A stretch of 64,000 nucleotides of DNA from Bradyrhizobium sp. PSBB068 (GTDB lineage Bacteria > Pseudomonadota > Alphaproteobacteria > Rhizobiales > Xanthobacteraceae). The stretch lies in contig CP069300.1 in assembly GCA_016839165.1 (NCBI GenBank), positions 6,706,001-6,770,000 on the forward strand, in the 5' to 3' direction. This document shows, piece by piece, positions 55,263-64,000 of this stretch (positions are counted from its first letter, which is position 1; every line of letters begins with the position of its first letter). A program made the position numbers and the translations under genes. The notes under the pieces were generated by a model. It was not told where the DNA came from and searched no databases. It worked only from the letters and a program-made list of their open reading frames with translations.

Positions 55263-56804
55263 GTGCCGGTTCGCTACTACGACTGGATCGCGCATCATCG
55301 CCGGCGCACGCCGGACAAGACGGCGCTTGTCGATCTCGCAAGCGGACGCCGCTTTGGCTATGCGGAGCTCCACGACCGCGTGTCACGGCTTGCCGCCCAT
55401 TTGCGCGACGGCCTGAAGGTCGCGCGCGGCGACCGCGTCGCGGTGCTGGCGCTGAACACCACGGATACGCTGGAGGTGCAATTCGCCTGCTTCCGGATCG
55501 GCGCGGTCTTCCTGCCGCTCAACACCCGCCTCACGATTCCCGAGTTGCGCTACATCACCGGCGACGCCTCCCCCAAGGTGATGATCCATGACGACGACCT
55601 CGCCGAGACCGCGCTTGCGGTCGCCAAGCTCTGCGATGTCGCCGCGACCGTCCGGCTCGGCCCGGGCGGCGCCTATGAGGCCGGCATCGCGGCGGCCAAG
55701 CCGCTCGAGCGGTTCGAGGAGGTCACGCTCGATGACATCTCGACCATCATGTACACCTCGGGCACCACCGGCCAGCCCAAGGGCGCGATCATCACGCATG
55801 GGATGACGTTCTGGAATTGCGTCAACCTCGGCGGCCCCGCCTATATCTCACCGGCCTCGGTGCTGCTGACCGTGCTGCCGCTATTCCACACCGGCGGACT
55901 GAATTGCTACACCAACCCGGTGCTGCATGCCGGCGGCACCGTGCTGATCATGCGCGCCTTCGATCCCGGCGAGGCGCTGAAGCTGATCGGCGATCCCTCA
56001 CAGGGTATCAACGTGTTCTTCGGCGTGCCCGCGATCTACCAGTTCATGGCGCAGCATCCTTCGTTCGCCACGGCAGATTTCAGCCGCCTGATGATCGGCG
56101 GCGTCGGCGGCGCGCCGATGCCGGTGCCGTTGCTCAAGACCTGGGAGGCGCGCGGCGTCGCGCTGCAACAGGGCTACGGCATGACCGAGACCTCACCGGC
56201 GGTGATGGTGCTCGACCGCGAGGATGCCGCACGCAAGGCGGGTTCGTCCGGCAAGCCGGTGCTGCACACCGAGGTCCGCATCGTGCGCCCCGACGGCAGC
56301 GATGCCGCGATCGGCGAACTCGGCGAGCTCTGGGTCAAGGGCCCGAACATCACGCCGGGCTACTGGAACCGGCCGGACGCCAACGCTTCCTCGTTCACCG
56401 ACGGCTGGCTGCATACCGGCGACGCCACGCGGATCGACGAGGAGGGCTTCTACTACATCGTCGACCGCTGGAAGGACATGTACATCTCCGGCGGCGAGAA
56501 CGTCTATCCGGCCGAGGTCGAAAGCGTGCTGCATCAACTGGCGGCCGTGGCCGAAGCCGCCGTGATCGGCATCCCGAACGAGCAATGGGGCGAGGTCGGG
56601 ATGGCTGTGATCGCCGTGAAGCCGGGCCATACGCTGACGCCCGCCGAGATCCACGCGCATTGCCAGGCCAATCTGGCGCGGTTCAAATGCCCGCGCCTGA
56701 TCGAATTCATCGATGCTCTGCCGCGGAATGCGACAGGCAAAATTCATAAGCCGACGCTCCGGCAGCAATTCGGCCAGCCGAAGCCAACTGATACTGCCGC
56801 ATGA
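55263..56804 (+). CDS. AMP-dependent acyl-CoA synthetase (long-chain/fadD13-like)
   Basis: A 513-residue ANL ligase beginning at GTG 55263, right after GGAGGAGGGACAC; the open frame upstream to 54909 is only antisense of the dehydrogenase gene. P-loop TIMYTSGTTGQPKGAIITHG (about residues 161-180), A5 motif QQGYGMTETSPA (about 303-314), hinge GFYYIVDRWKDMYISGGENVY (in pieces, near 398-418) and the C-terminal catalytic lysine in LPRNATGKIHKPTLR. This is the third ligase of the window. It faces the dehydrogenase genes divergently and precedes a binding-protein gene, so it probably belongs to the same regulon. Substrate unknown. Confidence 0.93.
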   Translation: MPVRYYDWIAHHRRRTPDKTALVDLASGRRFGYAELHDRVSRLAAHLRDGLKVARGDRVAVLALNTTDTLEVQFACFRIGAVFLPLNTRLTIPELRYITGDASPKVMIHDDDLAETALAVAKLCDVAATVRLGPGGAYEAGIAAAKPLERFEEVTLDDISTIMYTSGTTGQPKGAIITHGMTFWNCVNLGGPAYISPASVLLTVLPLFHTGGLNCYTNPVLHAGGTVLIMRAFDPGEALKLIGDPSQGINVFFGVPAIYQFMAQHPSFATADFSRLMIGGVGGAPMPVPLLKTWEARGVALQQGYGMTETSPAVMVLDREDAARKAGSSGKPVLHTEVRIVRPDGSDAAIGELGELWVKGPNITPGYWNRPDANASSFTDGWLHTGDATRIDEEGFYYIVDRWKDMYISGGENVYPAEVESVLHQLAAVAEAAVIGIPNEQWGEVGMAVIAVKPGHTLTPAEIHAHCQANLARFKCPRLIEFIDALPRNATGKIHKPTLRQQFGQPKPTDTAA

Positions 56805-56924
56805 TCGGGGGACGCGAGTTACGTCTCCGTGGCCATGTCGAGAGTTGCCCGTGACCGTCTGCCGGGACCGGCCATGGGTTCGTTGCGTTGAGTCCCCACC
56901 AAATAGATCGAGGAAATTGCCTTT

Positions 56925-58145
56925 ATGAAAGCCACAAAACTGTCGCTGCTGGCCGCCGCCGCGGCGCTCTGCCTGCTCTCCACCCAGGCCGCCTTTGCGC
57001 AAAAGAAGTATGACACCGGCGCCTCCGACACCGAGATCAAGATCGGCAATGTCGAGGCCTATAGTGGTCCTGCCTCTGCCTACGGCGTCATCGGCAAGAC
57101 CGAGGAAGCCTATTTCAAGATGATCAACGATCAGGGCGGCATCAACGGCCGCAAGATCAACTGGATCTCCTATGACGACGGCTACTCGCCGCCGAAGACC
57201 GTGGAGCAGATCCGCAAGCTGATCGAGAGCGACGAGGTCTTCCTGGTGTTCAACGCCCTGGGCACGCCGACCCAGACCGCGGTGCAGAAGTATCACAACG
57301 CCAAGAAGGTGCCGCAGCTGTTCCTGGCCACCGGCGCCAGCAAGTGGAACGATCCGAAGGATTTCCCGTGGACCATGGGTTTCCAGCCGAGCTACCGCGT
57401 CGAGGCGCGGATCTTCGGCAAGTACATTCTCAAGGCCAAGCCGGATGCCAAGGTCGTGATCTTCTATGCCAATGACGATTTCGGCAAGGACTACCTGGTC
57501 GGCCTCAAGGAGGTGCTCGACAAGTCGTCCGTCAAGATCGTCGCCGAGGAAAGCTACGAGACAACGGAGCCGTCGATCGATTCCCACATCGTCAAGCTGA
57601 AGGACACCGGCGCCGACGTGTTCGTCAACATCTCGACGCCGAAATTCGCGGCACAGGCGATCAAGAAGATCGCCGAGCTCGGCTGGAAGCCGATGCATGT
57701 GATGACCGACGTCTCGATCTCGATCGGCGCCGTGATGAAGCCCGCCGGCCTTGACGCCTCCGAGGGCGTGCTGTCGGCCGGGTACCTCAAAGACGCCTCC
57801 GATCCGCAATGGAAGAATGACGAGGGCATGAAGAAGTTCATGGCTTTCGCCGAGAAGTACCTGCCGGGCGCCAATCTGTCCGACGCCAACCTGGTCTATG
57901 GCTACGCCGCGGCGCAGACCATGGTGCAGGTGCTGAAGCAGGCCGGCGACAACCTGACGCGTGAGAACGTGATGAAGCAGGCCGCCAGCCTGAAGGATTT
58001 TGCGCCGGACACGCTGATCCCCGGCATCCGGATCAATACCAGCGCGACCGACTTCGCCCCGGTCGAGCAGCTCAAGATGATGCAGTTCAAGAACGGACAG
58101 TGGGAGCTGTTCGGCGACATCATCAGCGCCGAGACCGGCGGCTAG
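56925..58145 (+). CDS. ABC substrate-binding protein, branched-chain amino acid type (paralogue B)
   Basis: A 406-residue periplasmic protein with GAGGAAA about eight bases upstream. Signal: MKATKLSLLAAAAALCLLSTQAAFAQ. Mature part begins EIKIGNVEAYSGPASAYGVI and contains ISYDDGYSPPKTVEQIRKLIE, FPWTMGF and NDDFGKDYLVG. It aligns along its length with the protein at 49637 (for example AYFKMINDQGGINGRK versus AYFKMLNEQGGIAGRQ), so the two are paralogues that may bind related ligands. No membrane components are encoded beside it. 120 bases from the ligase gene, probably its own transcript. Confidence 0.92.
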   Translation: MKATKLSLLAAAAALCLLSTQAAFAQKKYDTGASDTEIKIGNVEAYSGPASAYGVIGKTEEAYFKMINDQGGINGRKINWISYDDGYSPPKTVEQIRKLIESDEVFLVFNALGTPTQTAVQKYHNAKKVPQLFLATGASKWNDPKDFPWTMGFQPSYRVEARIFGKYILKAKPDAKVVIFYANDDFGKDYLVGLKEVLDKSSVKIVAEESYETTEPSIDSHIVKLKDTGADVFVNISTPKFAAQAIKKIAELGWKPMHVMTDVSISIGAVMKPAGLDASEGVLSAGYLKDASDPQWKNDEGMKKFMAFAEKYLPGANLSDANLVYGYAAAQTMVQVLKQAGDNLTRENVMKQAASLKDFAPDTLIPGIRINTSATDFAPVEQLKMMQFKNGQWELFGDIISAETGG

Positions 58146-58220
58146 CGCTACATGCCGACGAGCTGGCAATATCGCGAGGCCGCCCATCCGGGCGGCTTCG
58201 TTGTTTTGCGACTCTCTCAC

Positions 58221-58300
58221 CGTCACCCTGAGGAGCCGCGAAACGGCGTCTCGAAGGGTCGACGGCCACCAGCCGGGCCGTGCATCCTTCGATGACGGGG
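58221..58300. repeat. Degraded family C palindromic repeat
   Basis: CGTCACCCTGAGGAGC with GTCTCGAAGGGT, then inverted GCATCCTTCGA and GATGACGGGG. The right half lacks the 'GAGGCTCGC...CACCTCGG' piece seen at 37225, so it appears internally deleted. Confidence 0.65.
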
Positions 58301-58315
58301 CTAATTCTGTTGACG

Positions 58316-59080
58316 TTAGCCCGGCAGGAAGATCGCAAACGGCTCGTCGATCGTGCGGCGCAGATGCTCGCGATAGAGGGCGTAGCTGGCATCGTCAGCC
58401 GACACCCGGCCGAGGCTCGGCTTCGGCACGTTCTTGATCGGCAGGAATGCGATCGGCGCGGCGACCGGCGTCAGCAGCGAGCCGCGGCCGGCAAGCAGCG
58501 TCGTGATGATGCCGTACATCTCACCGGAATTGCGCGGGCGCGAGACCGTGATCACGCGATGCTGGCCGTGCCTGTTGGTCACGAGATAGACGAAACCCGA
58601 TTCATTGGGCACCGCGACCTCGCCATACTGGGTGTAGTCGGCATCCTGCCGCTCGCCCTCGCGGAAGCCGAGCGATGACGACGCCTCGTCCCACGCGATC
58701 TCCGTCCGATAGGCATAAACTGCGCCTTGCTCGCCGAACGACGGCCGCACCGTGATGTAAGCCCCCTCGATCCGCGCCACCGCGCGGCGCGAATAGGAGC
58801 CGAGGCTGTCGGGTGCGATCCCGCCATTGGCGGGGGCGGCTACCGTGATCGCCTCCGGCAGCTTGCGCAGGGACACACCGAGCGCCTGTTCAAGCCGCAC
58901 CGTGGTCGCGAGCGTGAACGGGCGGCGGCCGCCGAGCACCTTTTCCAGCGTCGACACGCTGAGCTTGGCCTGCTCGGCCAGGGTCTGCCGTGAGATTCGG
59001 CGGCGCGCGATTTCCTCGCGGATGGTCTCCGCGACCTGCTGGCTCTGCTCGGCGGAAAGCTGCTTGTCCGGCGTCGACAT
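58316..59080 (-). CDS. XRE-type helix-turn-helix regulator with a C-terminal sensory domain
   Basis: A 254-residue protein; ATG 59080 has AGGAA five bases upstream. An HTH_XRE region lies at about residues 12-72: RRRISRQTLAEQAKLSVSTLEKVLGGRRPFTLATTVRLEQALG, in short pieces. The remainder (about 90-250) is an unrecognised alpha/beta region with EGAYITVRPSFGEQGAVYAYRTEI and GEMYGIITTLLAGRGSLLTPVAAP, which resembles a beta-rich ligand or partner-binding domain. Divergent from the vWA/sortase genes with about 200 bases between starts, so it is the likely local regulator. No signal or membrane segment. Confidence 0.85.
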   Translation of the reverse strand: MSTPDKQLSAEQSQQVAETIREEIARRRISRQTLAEQAKLSVSTLEKVLGGRRPFTLATTVRLEQALGVSLRKLPEAITVAAPANGGIAPDSLGSYSRRAVARIEGAYITVRPSFGEQGAVYAYRTEIAWDEASSSLGFREGERQDADYTQYGEVAVPNESGFVYLVTNRHGQHRVITVSRPRNSGEMYGIITTLLAGRGSLLTPVAAPIAFLPIKNVPKPSLGRVSADDASYALYREHLRRTIDEPFAIFLPG

Positions 59081-59279
59081 CGGGTTCCTGCGCTGATTCC
59101 TCGTGAACCTGCGCAGTCTAGCAGACCGGACAATCCATCACAAAACCGCACAAAACCGCCTTGGACGGCGGCGGGCCGCGCCGGACGGCGGCCGATCATT
59201 GCCGATCATTCTGCTCGCGCCAAAACCGCCGTTCTCCATGATCGCGAGGCAGCGAAAGTCTCGCTCGGGAGTGACGACA

Positions 59280-61553
59280 ATGACGATTTACGATGCATGT
59301 GAGAGCAGTCCGCAGATCCGCCTGTCGCGCCGGATGCGCATTGCGCTGTTCTTCCTGGTGGAAAGCGTCGCCGCGCTGGTGATCGGCTTTGCGGCGCTGT
59401 TCGTGAGTTTCGATCCGGTGTGGTCGGCCGAACTGCCGCAGCAGGCGGTGTTGCGGCCGAGCGATGCACGCTCCGGCTCGCTGCTGTTCAAGACCGACGA
59501 CGGCTATAGGGAAGCATTGAGGCTCGGCGTCGATGTCGATCTCACGGTGTCGGGCCCGACCATCCGCGCCCGCGTCACGCAGATCTTCCGCAATCCGACC
59601 AAGGACTGGGTGGAGGCGACCTATGTCTATCCGCTACCGTCCGGCGGCGCGGTCGATACGCTGAAGATGGTGGTCGGCGATCGCGTCGTGGTCGGCGACA
59701 TCAGGGAGCGGCAGCAGGCCCGCGCGATCTACGAGCAGGCCAAGCAGAACGGCCAGAAGGCTGCGCTCACCGAGCAGGAGCGGCCGAACATCTTCACCAA
59801 CTCGGTCGCCAATATCGGTCCGGGTGAAACCGTGCTGGTACAGATCGAGTATCAGGAGCCGGTGCGGCAGAACGGCAACGAATTCTCGCTGCGGGTGCCG
59901 ATGGTGGTCGGCCCGCGCTACAATCCGCGCCCGGTGGTGCAGAGCGTCGACCTCCGTGCCGATGGCAACGGCTGGGGCGCCACCACGACCGATCCGGTGC
60001 CGGACCGCGACCGTATCACCTCGCCGGTGCTTGATCCCGCCGCGAATGCGTCCATCAACCCGACCAACATCACGGTTCACCTCAACGCCGGCTTCCCGCT
60101 CGGCGAGGTGAAGAGCCATTTCCATCAGGTCAGGATCGACAGCCCCGACAGCACCACGCGCGTCGTCAAGCTCGCCGAAGGCCCGGTGCCGGCCGATCGC
60201 GATTTCGAGCTGAGCTGGAAGCCGGCTGCAGAAAAGGCGCCGTCGGTCGGGCTGTTCCGCGAACATATCGGCAGTTCCGATTATCTGCTGGCCTTCGTCA
60301 CCCCGCCATCGGTGGAGCAGGCGCAACAAAAGCCGTTGCGGCGCGAAGTGATCTTCGTGATCGACAATTCCGGCTCGATGGGCGGCACCTCGATCATCCA
60401 GGCCAAGGCAAGCCTCACTTACGCGCTCGGCCGCCTGCAGCCGACCGATCGCTTCAACGTGATCCGCTTCGACGACACCATGGACACCCTGTTCCCTTCG
60501 CCGGTCGCGGCCAACAGCGCCAATATCGGCAATGCGACATCGTTCGTCAGCGCGATACAGGCCCGCGGTGGCACCGAAATGGTGCCGGCAATGCGCGCAG
60601 CGCTGTCCGACACCAACCATGACGACGCCGACCACGTTCGCCAGGTCGTGTTCCTGACCGACGGCGCGATCGGCAACGAGCAGCAATTGTTCGAGACCAT
60701 CAGTGCGCTGCGCGGCCGCTCGCGGATCTTCATGGTCGGCATCGGCTCCGCGCCGAACACCTATCTGATGACGCGCGCCGCCGAACTCGGCCGCGGCACC
60801 TTCACCCATATCGGCTCGGTCGAGCAAGTCGACGAGCGTATGCGCGACCTGTTCGCCAAGCTGGAGAATGCCGCGGTGACCACGCTCTCCGCAAAGTTCT
60901 CCGATGCCGCGGCCGACCTGACGCCGTCAGCGCTGCCCGACATCTATCGCGACGAGCCGCTGGTGCTGGCCGCGAAGCTCGACAAGCTCGCCGGCTCGAT
61001 CGAGATCAAGGGCCGCATCGGCGACCGCCCGTGGAGCGTGACGCTGCCGGTCGCGAACGCCGCCGAAGGCAAGGGCCTCTCGAAACTGTGGGCGCGCCGC
61101 AAGATCGCGGATGCCGAAGTCGCACGCACCACGCGGCAGCAAAGCCCTGAAGACGCCGACAAGACCATCCTTGCGCTGGCGCTGGCGCATCAGATCGTCA
61201 CGCGGCTGACCAGCCTCGTCGCGGTCGACAAGACGCCGAGCCGCCCCGAAGGCGAGCCGCTGAAGCTTTCCGAGCTGCCGCTCAACCTGCCCGCCGGCTG
61301 GGACTTTGCAAAGGTGTTCGGCGAGCGTCCAAGCCTGCCGGCCGCGCCGACCGAACGCCGCGCCGACGCAGGCGACGGCAAGCTGCAGCTCGCTGCGCTG
61401 AAGCGCTCACCGGTCGCAACGCAAGGTCCCGGCACCATCCAGCTGCCGAAGACCGCGACCGATGCGGAATTGAAGATGATCGCGGGTGTGATCCTGCTCA
61501 CGGTCAGCCTTCTGCTTCTGGTGTTCAACCGGCGTCAGACGTCACCCCAATGA
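59280..61553 (+). CDS. Sortase target protein: VIT + vWA domains with C-terminal LPKTA anchor (marine proteobacterial type)
   Basis: A 757-residue protein; ATG 59280 follows GGGAG by eight bases. N-terminal signal anchor RIALFFLVESVAALVIGFAALF (about residues 20-41). VIT domain about 50-180 (VTQIFRNPTKDWVEATYVYPLP, ARAIYEQAKQNG). A vWA domain about 357-540 has the MIDAS DNSGS (Asp 362, Ser 364, Ser 366), GGTEM and LTDGAIGNE. At the C-terminus LPKTA (722-726) is followed by a hydrophobic segment (about 735-752) and basic FNRRQ, the cell-wall-type sorting signal. In proteobacteria this architecture is the known partner of class GN sortases, which follow here. The likely role is a surface or periplasmic, metal-dependent adhesion or scaffold protein. 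Confidence 0.92.
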   Translation: MTIYDACESSPQIRLSRRMRIALFFLVESVAALVIGFAALFVSFDPVWSAELPQQAVLRPSDARSGSLLFKTDDGYREALRLGVDVDLTVSGPTIRARVTQIFRNPTKDWVEATYVYPLPSGGAVDTLKMVVGDRVVVGDIRERQQARAIYEQAKQNGQKAALTEQERPNIFTNSVANIGPGETVLVQIEYQEPVRQNGNEFSLRVPMVVGPRYNPRPVVQSVDLRADGNGWGATTTDPVPDRDRITSPVLDPAANASINPTNITVHLNAGFPLGEVKSHFHQVRIDSPDSTTRVVKLAEGPVPADRDFELSWKPAAEKAPSVGLFREHIGSSDYLLAFVTPPSVEQAQQKPLRREVIFVIDNSGSMGGTSIIQAKASLTYALGRLQPTDRFNVIRFDDTMDTLFPSPVAANSANIGNATSFVSAIQARGGTEMVPAMRAALSDTNHDDADHVRQVVFLTDGAIGNEQQLFETISALRGRSRIFMVGIGSAPNTYLMTRAAELGRGTFTHIGSVEQVDERMRDLFAKLENAAVTTLSAKFSDAAADLTPSALPDIYRDEPLVLAAKLDKLAGSIEIKGRIGDRPWSVTLPVANAAEGKGLSKLWARRKIADAEVARTTRQQSPEDADKTILALALAHQIVTRLTSLVAVDKTPSRPEGEPLKLSELPLNLPAGWDFAKVFGERPSLPAAPTERRADAGDGKLQLAALKRSPVATQGPGTIQLPKTATDAELKMIAGVILLTVSLLLLVFNRRQTSPQ

Positions 61554-61561
61554 CGTCCGAT

Positions 61562-61595
61562 GAAAGGAGCAGGTGCCCCCCGACCTCCTCCTTTC
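61562..61595 (+). other. Hairpin 1 between sortase target and sortase
   Basis: GAAAGGAGCAGGT (61562-61574) and ACCTCCTCCTTTC (61583-61595) pair over 13 bases with one mismatch and an 8-base loop. It lies nine bases after the target gene stop. No T-run follows, so it is not a classical terminator; it could attenuate sortase expression or sequester GGAG sequence. Confidence 0.6.
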
Positions 61596-61601
61596 CAAGA
61601 G

Positions 61602-61642
61602 CGCGCGCGGCCTTCCCACCCGTCCCCCAGGGGCCGCGCGCG
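61602..61642 (+). other. Hairpin 2 between sortase target and sortase
   Basis: CGCGCGCGGCC (61602-61612) and GGCCGCGCGCG (61632-61642) form a perfect, extremely GC-rich 11-base stem with a 19-base loop. Together with hairpin 1 it fills the 146-base gap and would strongly affect ribosome or polymerase progress into the sortase gene. Confidence 0.6.
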
Positions 61643-61699
61643 TCACTTCTTCCTCAGCCGTCATCGCGAGCGGCGCAAGCAATGACGAGGAAAATGAAG

Positions 61700-62269
61700 A
61701 TGCGCCGCTTCATCCTGCCGCTCACCTTCGCCCTCATCGGCCTGATCCTGTTCGGCCAGGGCAGCTATATCCACGCCAAGGCGCTGGTCGCGCAGGTGCT
61801 GCTGGAGCGCGCCTTTGCAAAGAGCATCGAAACCGGCCTGCCCGTGAAGCCATGGCACTGGGCCGATACCTGGCCCGTGGCCAGGATCGAGGTGAAGCGG
61901 CTGCACGTGTCCACGATCGCGCTGGCGGGCAGCAGCGGCCAGGCGCTGGCGTTCGGCCCCGGTCATGTCGAGCAGAGCGTCGACGCCGGCGAGCGCGGCG
62001 TCGCGGTCTACTCCGCGCATCGCGACACCCATTTCCGCTTTCTGAAAGATGTCACAATCGGCGACGAGATCGACATCACGCGAAGCGACGGCAAGACGTT
62101 TCGCTACCGGGCCGACCGCAGCGCGGTCGTTCGCTTCGATCAATCCGGTATCGATCCTATCACGGATCAACATGAACTGGTGCTGTCGACCTGCTGGCCG
62201 TTCGACGCACTGACATCGGGGCCCGAGCGTTATCTGTTGCACGCGCCCCTGATCGAACAGGGTTCCTGA
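61700..62269 (+). CDS. Class GN sortase
   Basis: A 189-residue membrane-anchored cysteine transpeptidase. I chose ATG 61700, seven bases after GAGGAAA; ATG 61694 and ATG 61682 are in frame and give 2 or 6 more residues. The N-terminal segment is RRFILPLTFALIGLILFGQG. The active site is visible: His 107 in YSAHRDTHF, Cys 165 in LSTCWPF and Arg 177 in GPERYLL. Sortases cut LPxT(G/A) signals and transfer the protein to an amino acceptor; the acceptor for GN sortases in Gram-negative cells is unknown. The upstream vWA protein with LPKTA is its obvious substrate. Confidence 0.93.
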   Translation: MRRFILPLTFALIGLILFGQGSYIHAKALVAQVLLERAFAKSIETGLPVKPWHWADTWPVARIEVKRLHVSTIALAGSSGQALAFGPGHVEQSVDAGERGVAVYSAHRDTHFRFLKDVTIGDEIDITRSDGKTFRYRADRSAVVRFDQSGIDPITDQHELVLSTCWPFDALTSGPERYLLHAPLIEQGS

Positions 62270-62435
62270 TCCACATCAATTTCGCCTGCCGGGATATCGC
62301 GCGCGACGCCCTGACTTGCGCCAGCGTGAGTTGCTACCCCCTTTCCCTCGCCATAAAAACAATGAAAAATCATCTCCTGCGGTGACGCACCGTGGGCCAG
62401 AGGAAACAAGCAGAACAAGGATAAGGGCAGGCTCC

Positions 62436-64000
62436 ATGGAAGCTATCGCACGCACCGCGTCTCATCCGTCCCACAAATGGGCGCCGCCTGCTGACGCCAG
62501 CGACATCGTCAAGAGCATCCATGCGATGCTGCACCCGCGCAACATCGTGCTGGTCGGCGCCACCGACAAGCCCGGCAACTACGCCGAGCGGATCTGGAAC
62601 AACCTGGTCAAGTACAAATATGCCGGCGGCCTCTATCCGATCAACGCCAAGCGCGAGATGATCTGGGGCGTCACCTGCTACAAGGATTTCGCCAGCCTTC
62701 CCGAAAAGCCCGACCACGTGCTGGTGCTGGTGCCGGCCCGCTTTGCCGTGCAGGTAATCCGCGACGCGGCCGCCGCCGGCGCGCGTTCGGCAACCATCGT
62801 CACCTCGGGTTTCAGCGAATTGCAGGACGAGGAGAGCCAGCGCCTTGCGGCCGAGCTGAAGCAGGCGATCAAGGAGACCGGGCTTGCAGTCACCGGTCCG
62901 AATTGCCTCGGCAATCTCAGCGCCGGCGAGAATTTGTTCACCAATATCGACGACCGCATCGTCACCATGGAGCAGGGCGCGGTCGCGATCGCCGGCCAGT
63001 CCGGCGCCATCGTGATGGCGATCCGCCAGGCGCTGGAGGATCGCGGCGTCGGCGTCGGCTACATGGTCACGACCGGCAATGAATCCGGTCTCGAGACCCC
63101 GGATCTGATGAGCTATTTCGCGGCCGATCCGAGCATCCGCGTCATCGTGGTCTATCTCGAAGGCGTCAGGAACACAAAGGTGTTCCGCGACGCCTGCAAG
63201 GCCGCACGCGCCGCGGGCAAGCCGGTGATCGCGCTGAAGCTCGGCGCCTCCGAAGGCGGCCGCGCCGCCGCGATGGCGCATACCGGCGCGCTGGCCGGCT
63301 CGATCGAGACATTCGACGCGATCTCGACCCGCGAGGGCGTGATCCGGGTGCGCGGACTGGATGAACTGATCGAAACCACCGAGTGCTTCGTCCATGCCGA
63401 TCCGCCGAAGGGCAATCGGCTTGCGGCCGTGTCGCTCTCCGGAGGCAAGCGCGGACTTTTGATCGACGCATTCTATTCCGCCGGGCTGAACTTCGCGCCG
63501 CTGAGCCCGAACGCGTCCGAGCAGCTGGCGAAGATGCTCGGGCCCGGCAGCATCGTCGGTAACCCGCTCGACGCCGGCTTCGCCGCGGTGGTCGACCCGT
63601 CCGTCTACATGAAGTCGATCAAGATCATGATCGACGATCCCGACACCGACATCGTCATCATCGATGCCGAGCTGCCCAAGGCGCCGCACGAACTGCGCGA
63701 GCGCAATCTGCGCATCGTCGACGAGATGGCGGGCCACGCCAACAAGCCGGTGATCTATATCAGCGCGATGTCGATCGGCTTCACCGACTTCACCAAGGGA
63801 CTGCGCAAATCGCTGCCCAATATCGCCGTCCTGCAGGGCCTCGACCGCGCGGTCGGCGCGATCAAGTCGCTGATCGAATATGCCGGCCTGCGCAAGGAGG
63901 TGCCCGACATCGTGTCGAGCTCGAAGGCGTCGGCGCGCGCGATGTTGGAGAAGGCGCTGAAGGCCGCCAACGGCGCTGCCGCGCTCGACGAGGTCGCCTC
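62436..64000 (+). CDS. Acyl-CoA synthetase, NDP-forming (acetate-CoA ligase family), N-terminal part
   Basis: The frame runs from ATG 62436 to the window end (521 residues seen), so the 3' end is missing. GGATAAGGGCAGG precedes the start. The CoA-binding domain opens with LHPRNIVLVGATDKPGNYAERI (about residues 30-51, Rossmann GA.....) and contains GPNCLGN (about 151-157). The following CoA-ligase halves have AIAGQSGAIVMAI, TTGNESGLE and the catalytic His in MAHTGALAGS (about 280-289; phosphohistidine site by family analogy). The ATP-grasp domain, if present, lies outside. These enzymes convert acyl-CoA with phosphate and ADP to acid and ATP, or the reverse. A 166-base gap separates it from the sortase gene. 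Confidence 0.9.
   Translation, partial: MEAIARTASHPSHKWAPPADASDIVKSIHAMLHPRNIVLVGATDKPGNYAERIWNNLVKYKYAGGLYPINAKREMIWGVTCYKDFASLPEKPDHVLVLVPARFAVQVIRDAAAAGARSATIVTSGFSELQDEESQRLAAELKQAIKETGLAVTGPNCLGNLSAGENLFTNIDDRIVTMEQGAVAIAGQSGAIVMAIRQALEDRGVGVGYMVTTGNESGLETPDLMSYFAADPSIRVIVVYLEGVRNTKVFRDACKAARAAGKPVIALKLGASEGGRAAAMAHTGALAGSIETFDAISTREGVIRVRGLDELIETTECFVHADPPKGNRLAAVSLSGGKRGLLIDAFYSAGLNFAPLSPNASEQLAKMLGPGSIVGNPLDAGFAAVVDPSVYMKSIKIMIDDPDTDIVIIDAELPKAPHELRERNLRIVDEMAGHANKPVIYISAMSIGFTDFTKGLRKSLPNIAVLQGLDRAVGAIKSLIEYAGLRKEVPDIVSSSKASARAMLEKALKAANGAAALDEVA

Overview
The window is high-GC DNA from an alphaproteobacterium. The gene types, the codon use and above all the dense intergenic palindromes (arms such as CCCGGCGAAAGCCGGG and GTCATTCCGGGGC) point to Bradyrhizobium or a close relative in the Nitrobacteraceae. 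This is an inference from recognised sequence style; no search was run. I see no rRNA, tRNA, CRISPR, insertion sequence, integrase or phage structural operon. The only phage-like genes are three isolated tail-collar paralogues.

Layout. 1-21.4 kb is mostly transport and housekeeping: the end of a TonB-dependent receptor, an ATP-grasp protein, an Fsr-like MFS pump, a CYTH-CHAD protein, a D-aminoacylase-type amidohydrolase next to an MFS carrier, an exported methyltransferase followed by an ABC ATPase / FtsX permease / AttH-type exported protein operon, a MAPEG protein, an orphan branched-chain-type binding protein, and an RND efflux pair. 22.1-32.2 kb is the most unusual part. It holds a 2,482-residue predicted extracellular protein (cadherin-like modules, nine 98-residue Ig-like repeats, a parallel beta-helix and a C-terminal metzincin-like HExxHxxGxxD site), then three tandem tail-collar (MdpB-like) proteins, a GNAT acetyltransferase, and a convergent small protein resembling DUF6916.

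32.7-43.1 kb is a rightward series: iron-dependent alcohol dehydrogenase, acyl-CoA ligase, DUF2270 membrane protein, TauD/TfdA dioxygenase and a complete Dpp/Opp-type ABC importer. 43.2-58.1 kb is an acyl-CoA catabolic region. A leftward BKACE, acyl-CoA ligase and MCC/GCC-type biotin carboxylase beta and alpha set is followed by an AraC regulator, a GST, two IVD/LCAD-type acyl-CoA dehydrogenases and another acyl-CoA ligase. Two paralogous binding proteins, both without their own permeases, lie within and beside it. Together these look like capture, CoA activation, dehydrogenation and carboxylation of a probably branched carboxylic acid. The substrate cannot be read from the sequence.

58.3-62.3 kb is a compact Gram-negative sortase module: an XRE-type regulator, a VIT/vWA protein with a C-terminal LPKTA motif and membrane anchor, and a class GN sortase. 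The window closes inside an NDP-forming acyl-CoA synthetase.

Most intergenic gaps above 100 bp hold paired palindromic repeats of three families. One ATP-grasp gene has its stop codon inside such a repeat, so its last residues are repeat-encoded. Starts were moved to internal codons where a ribosome binding site supports this. One ABC ATPase appears to lack any ATG, GTG or TTG start.
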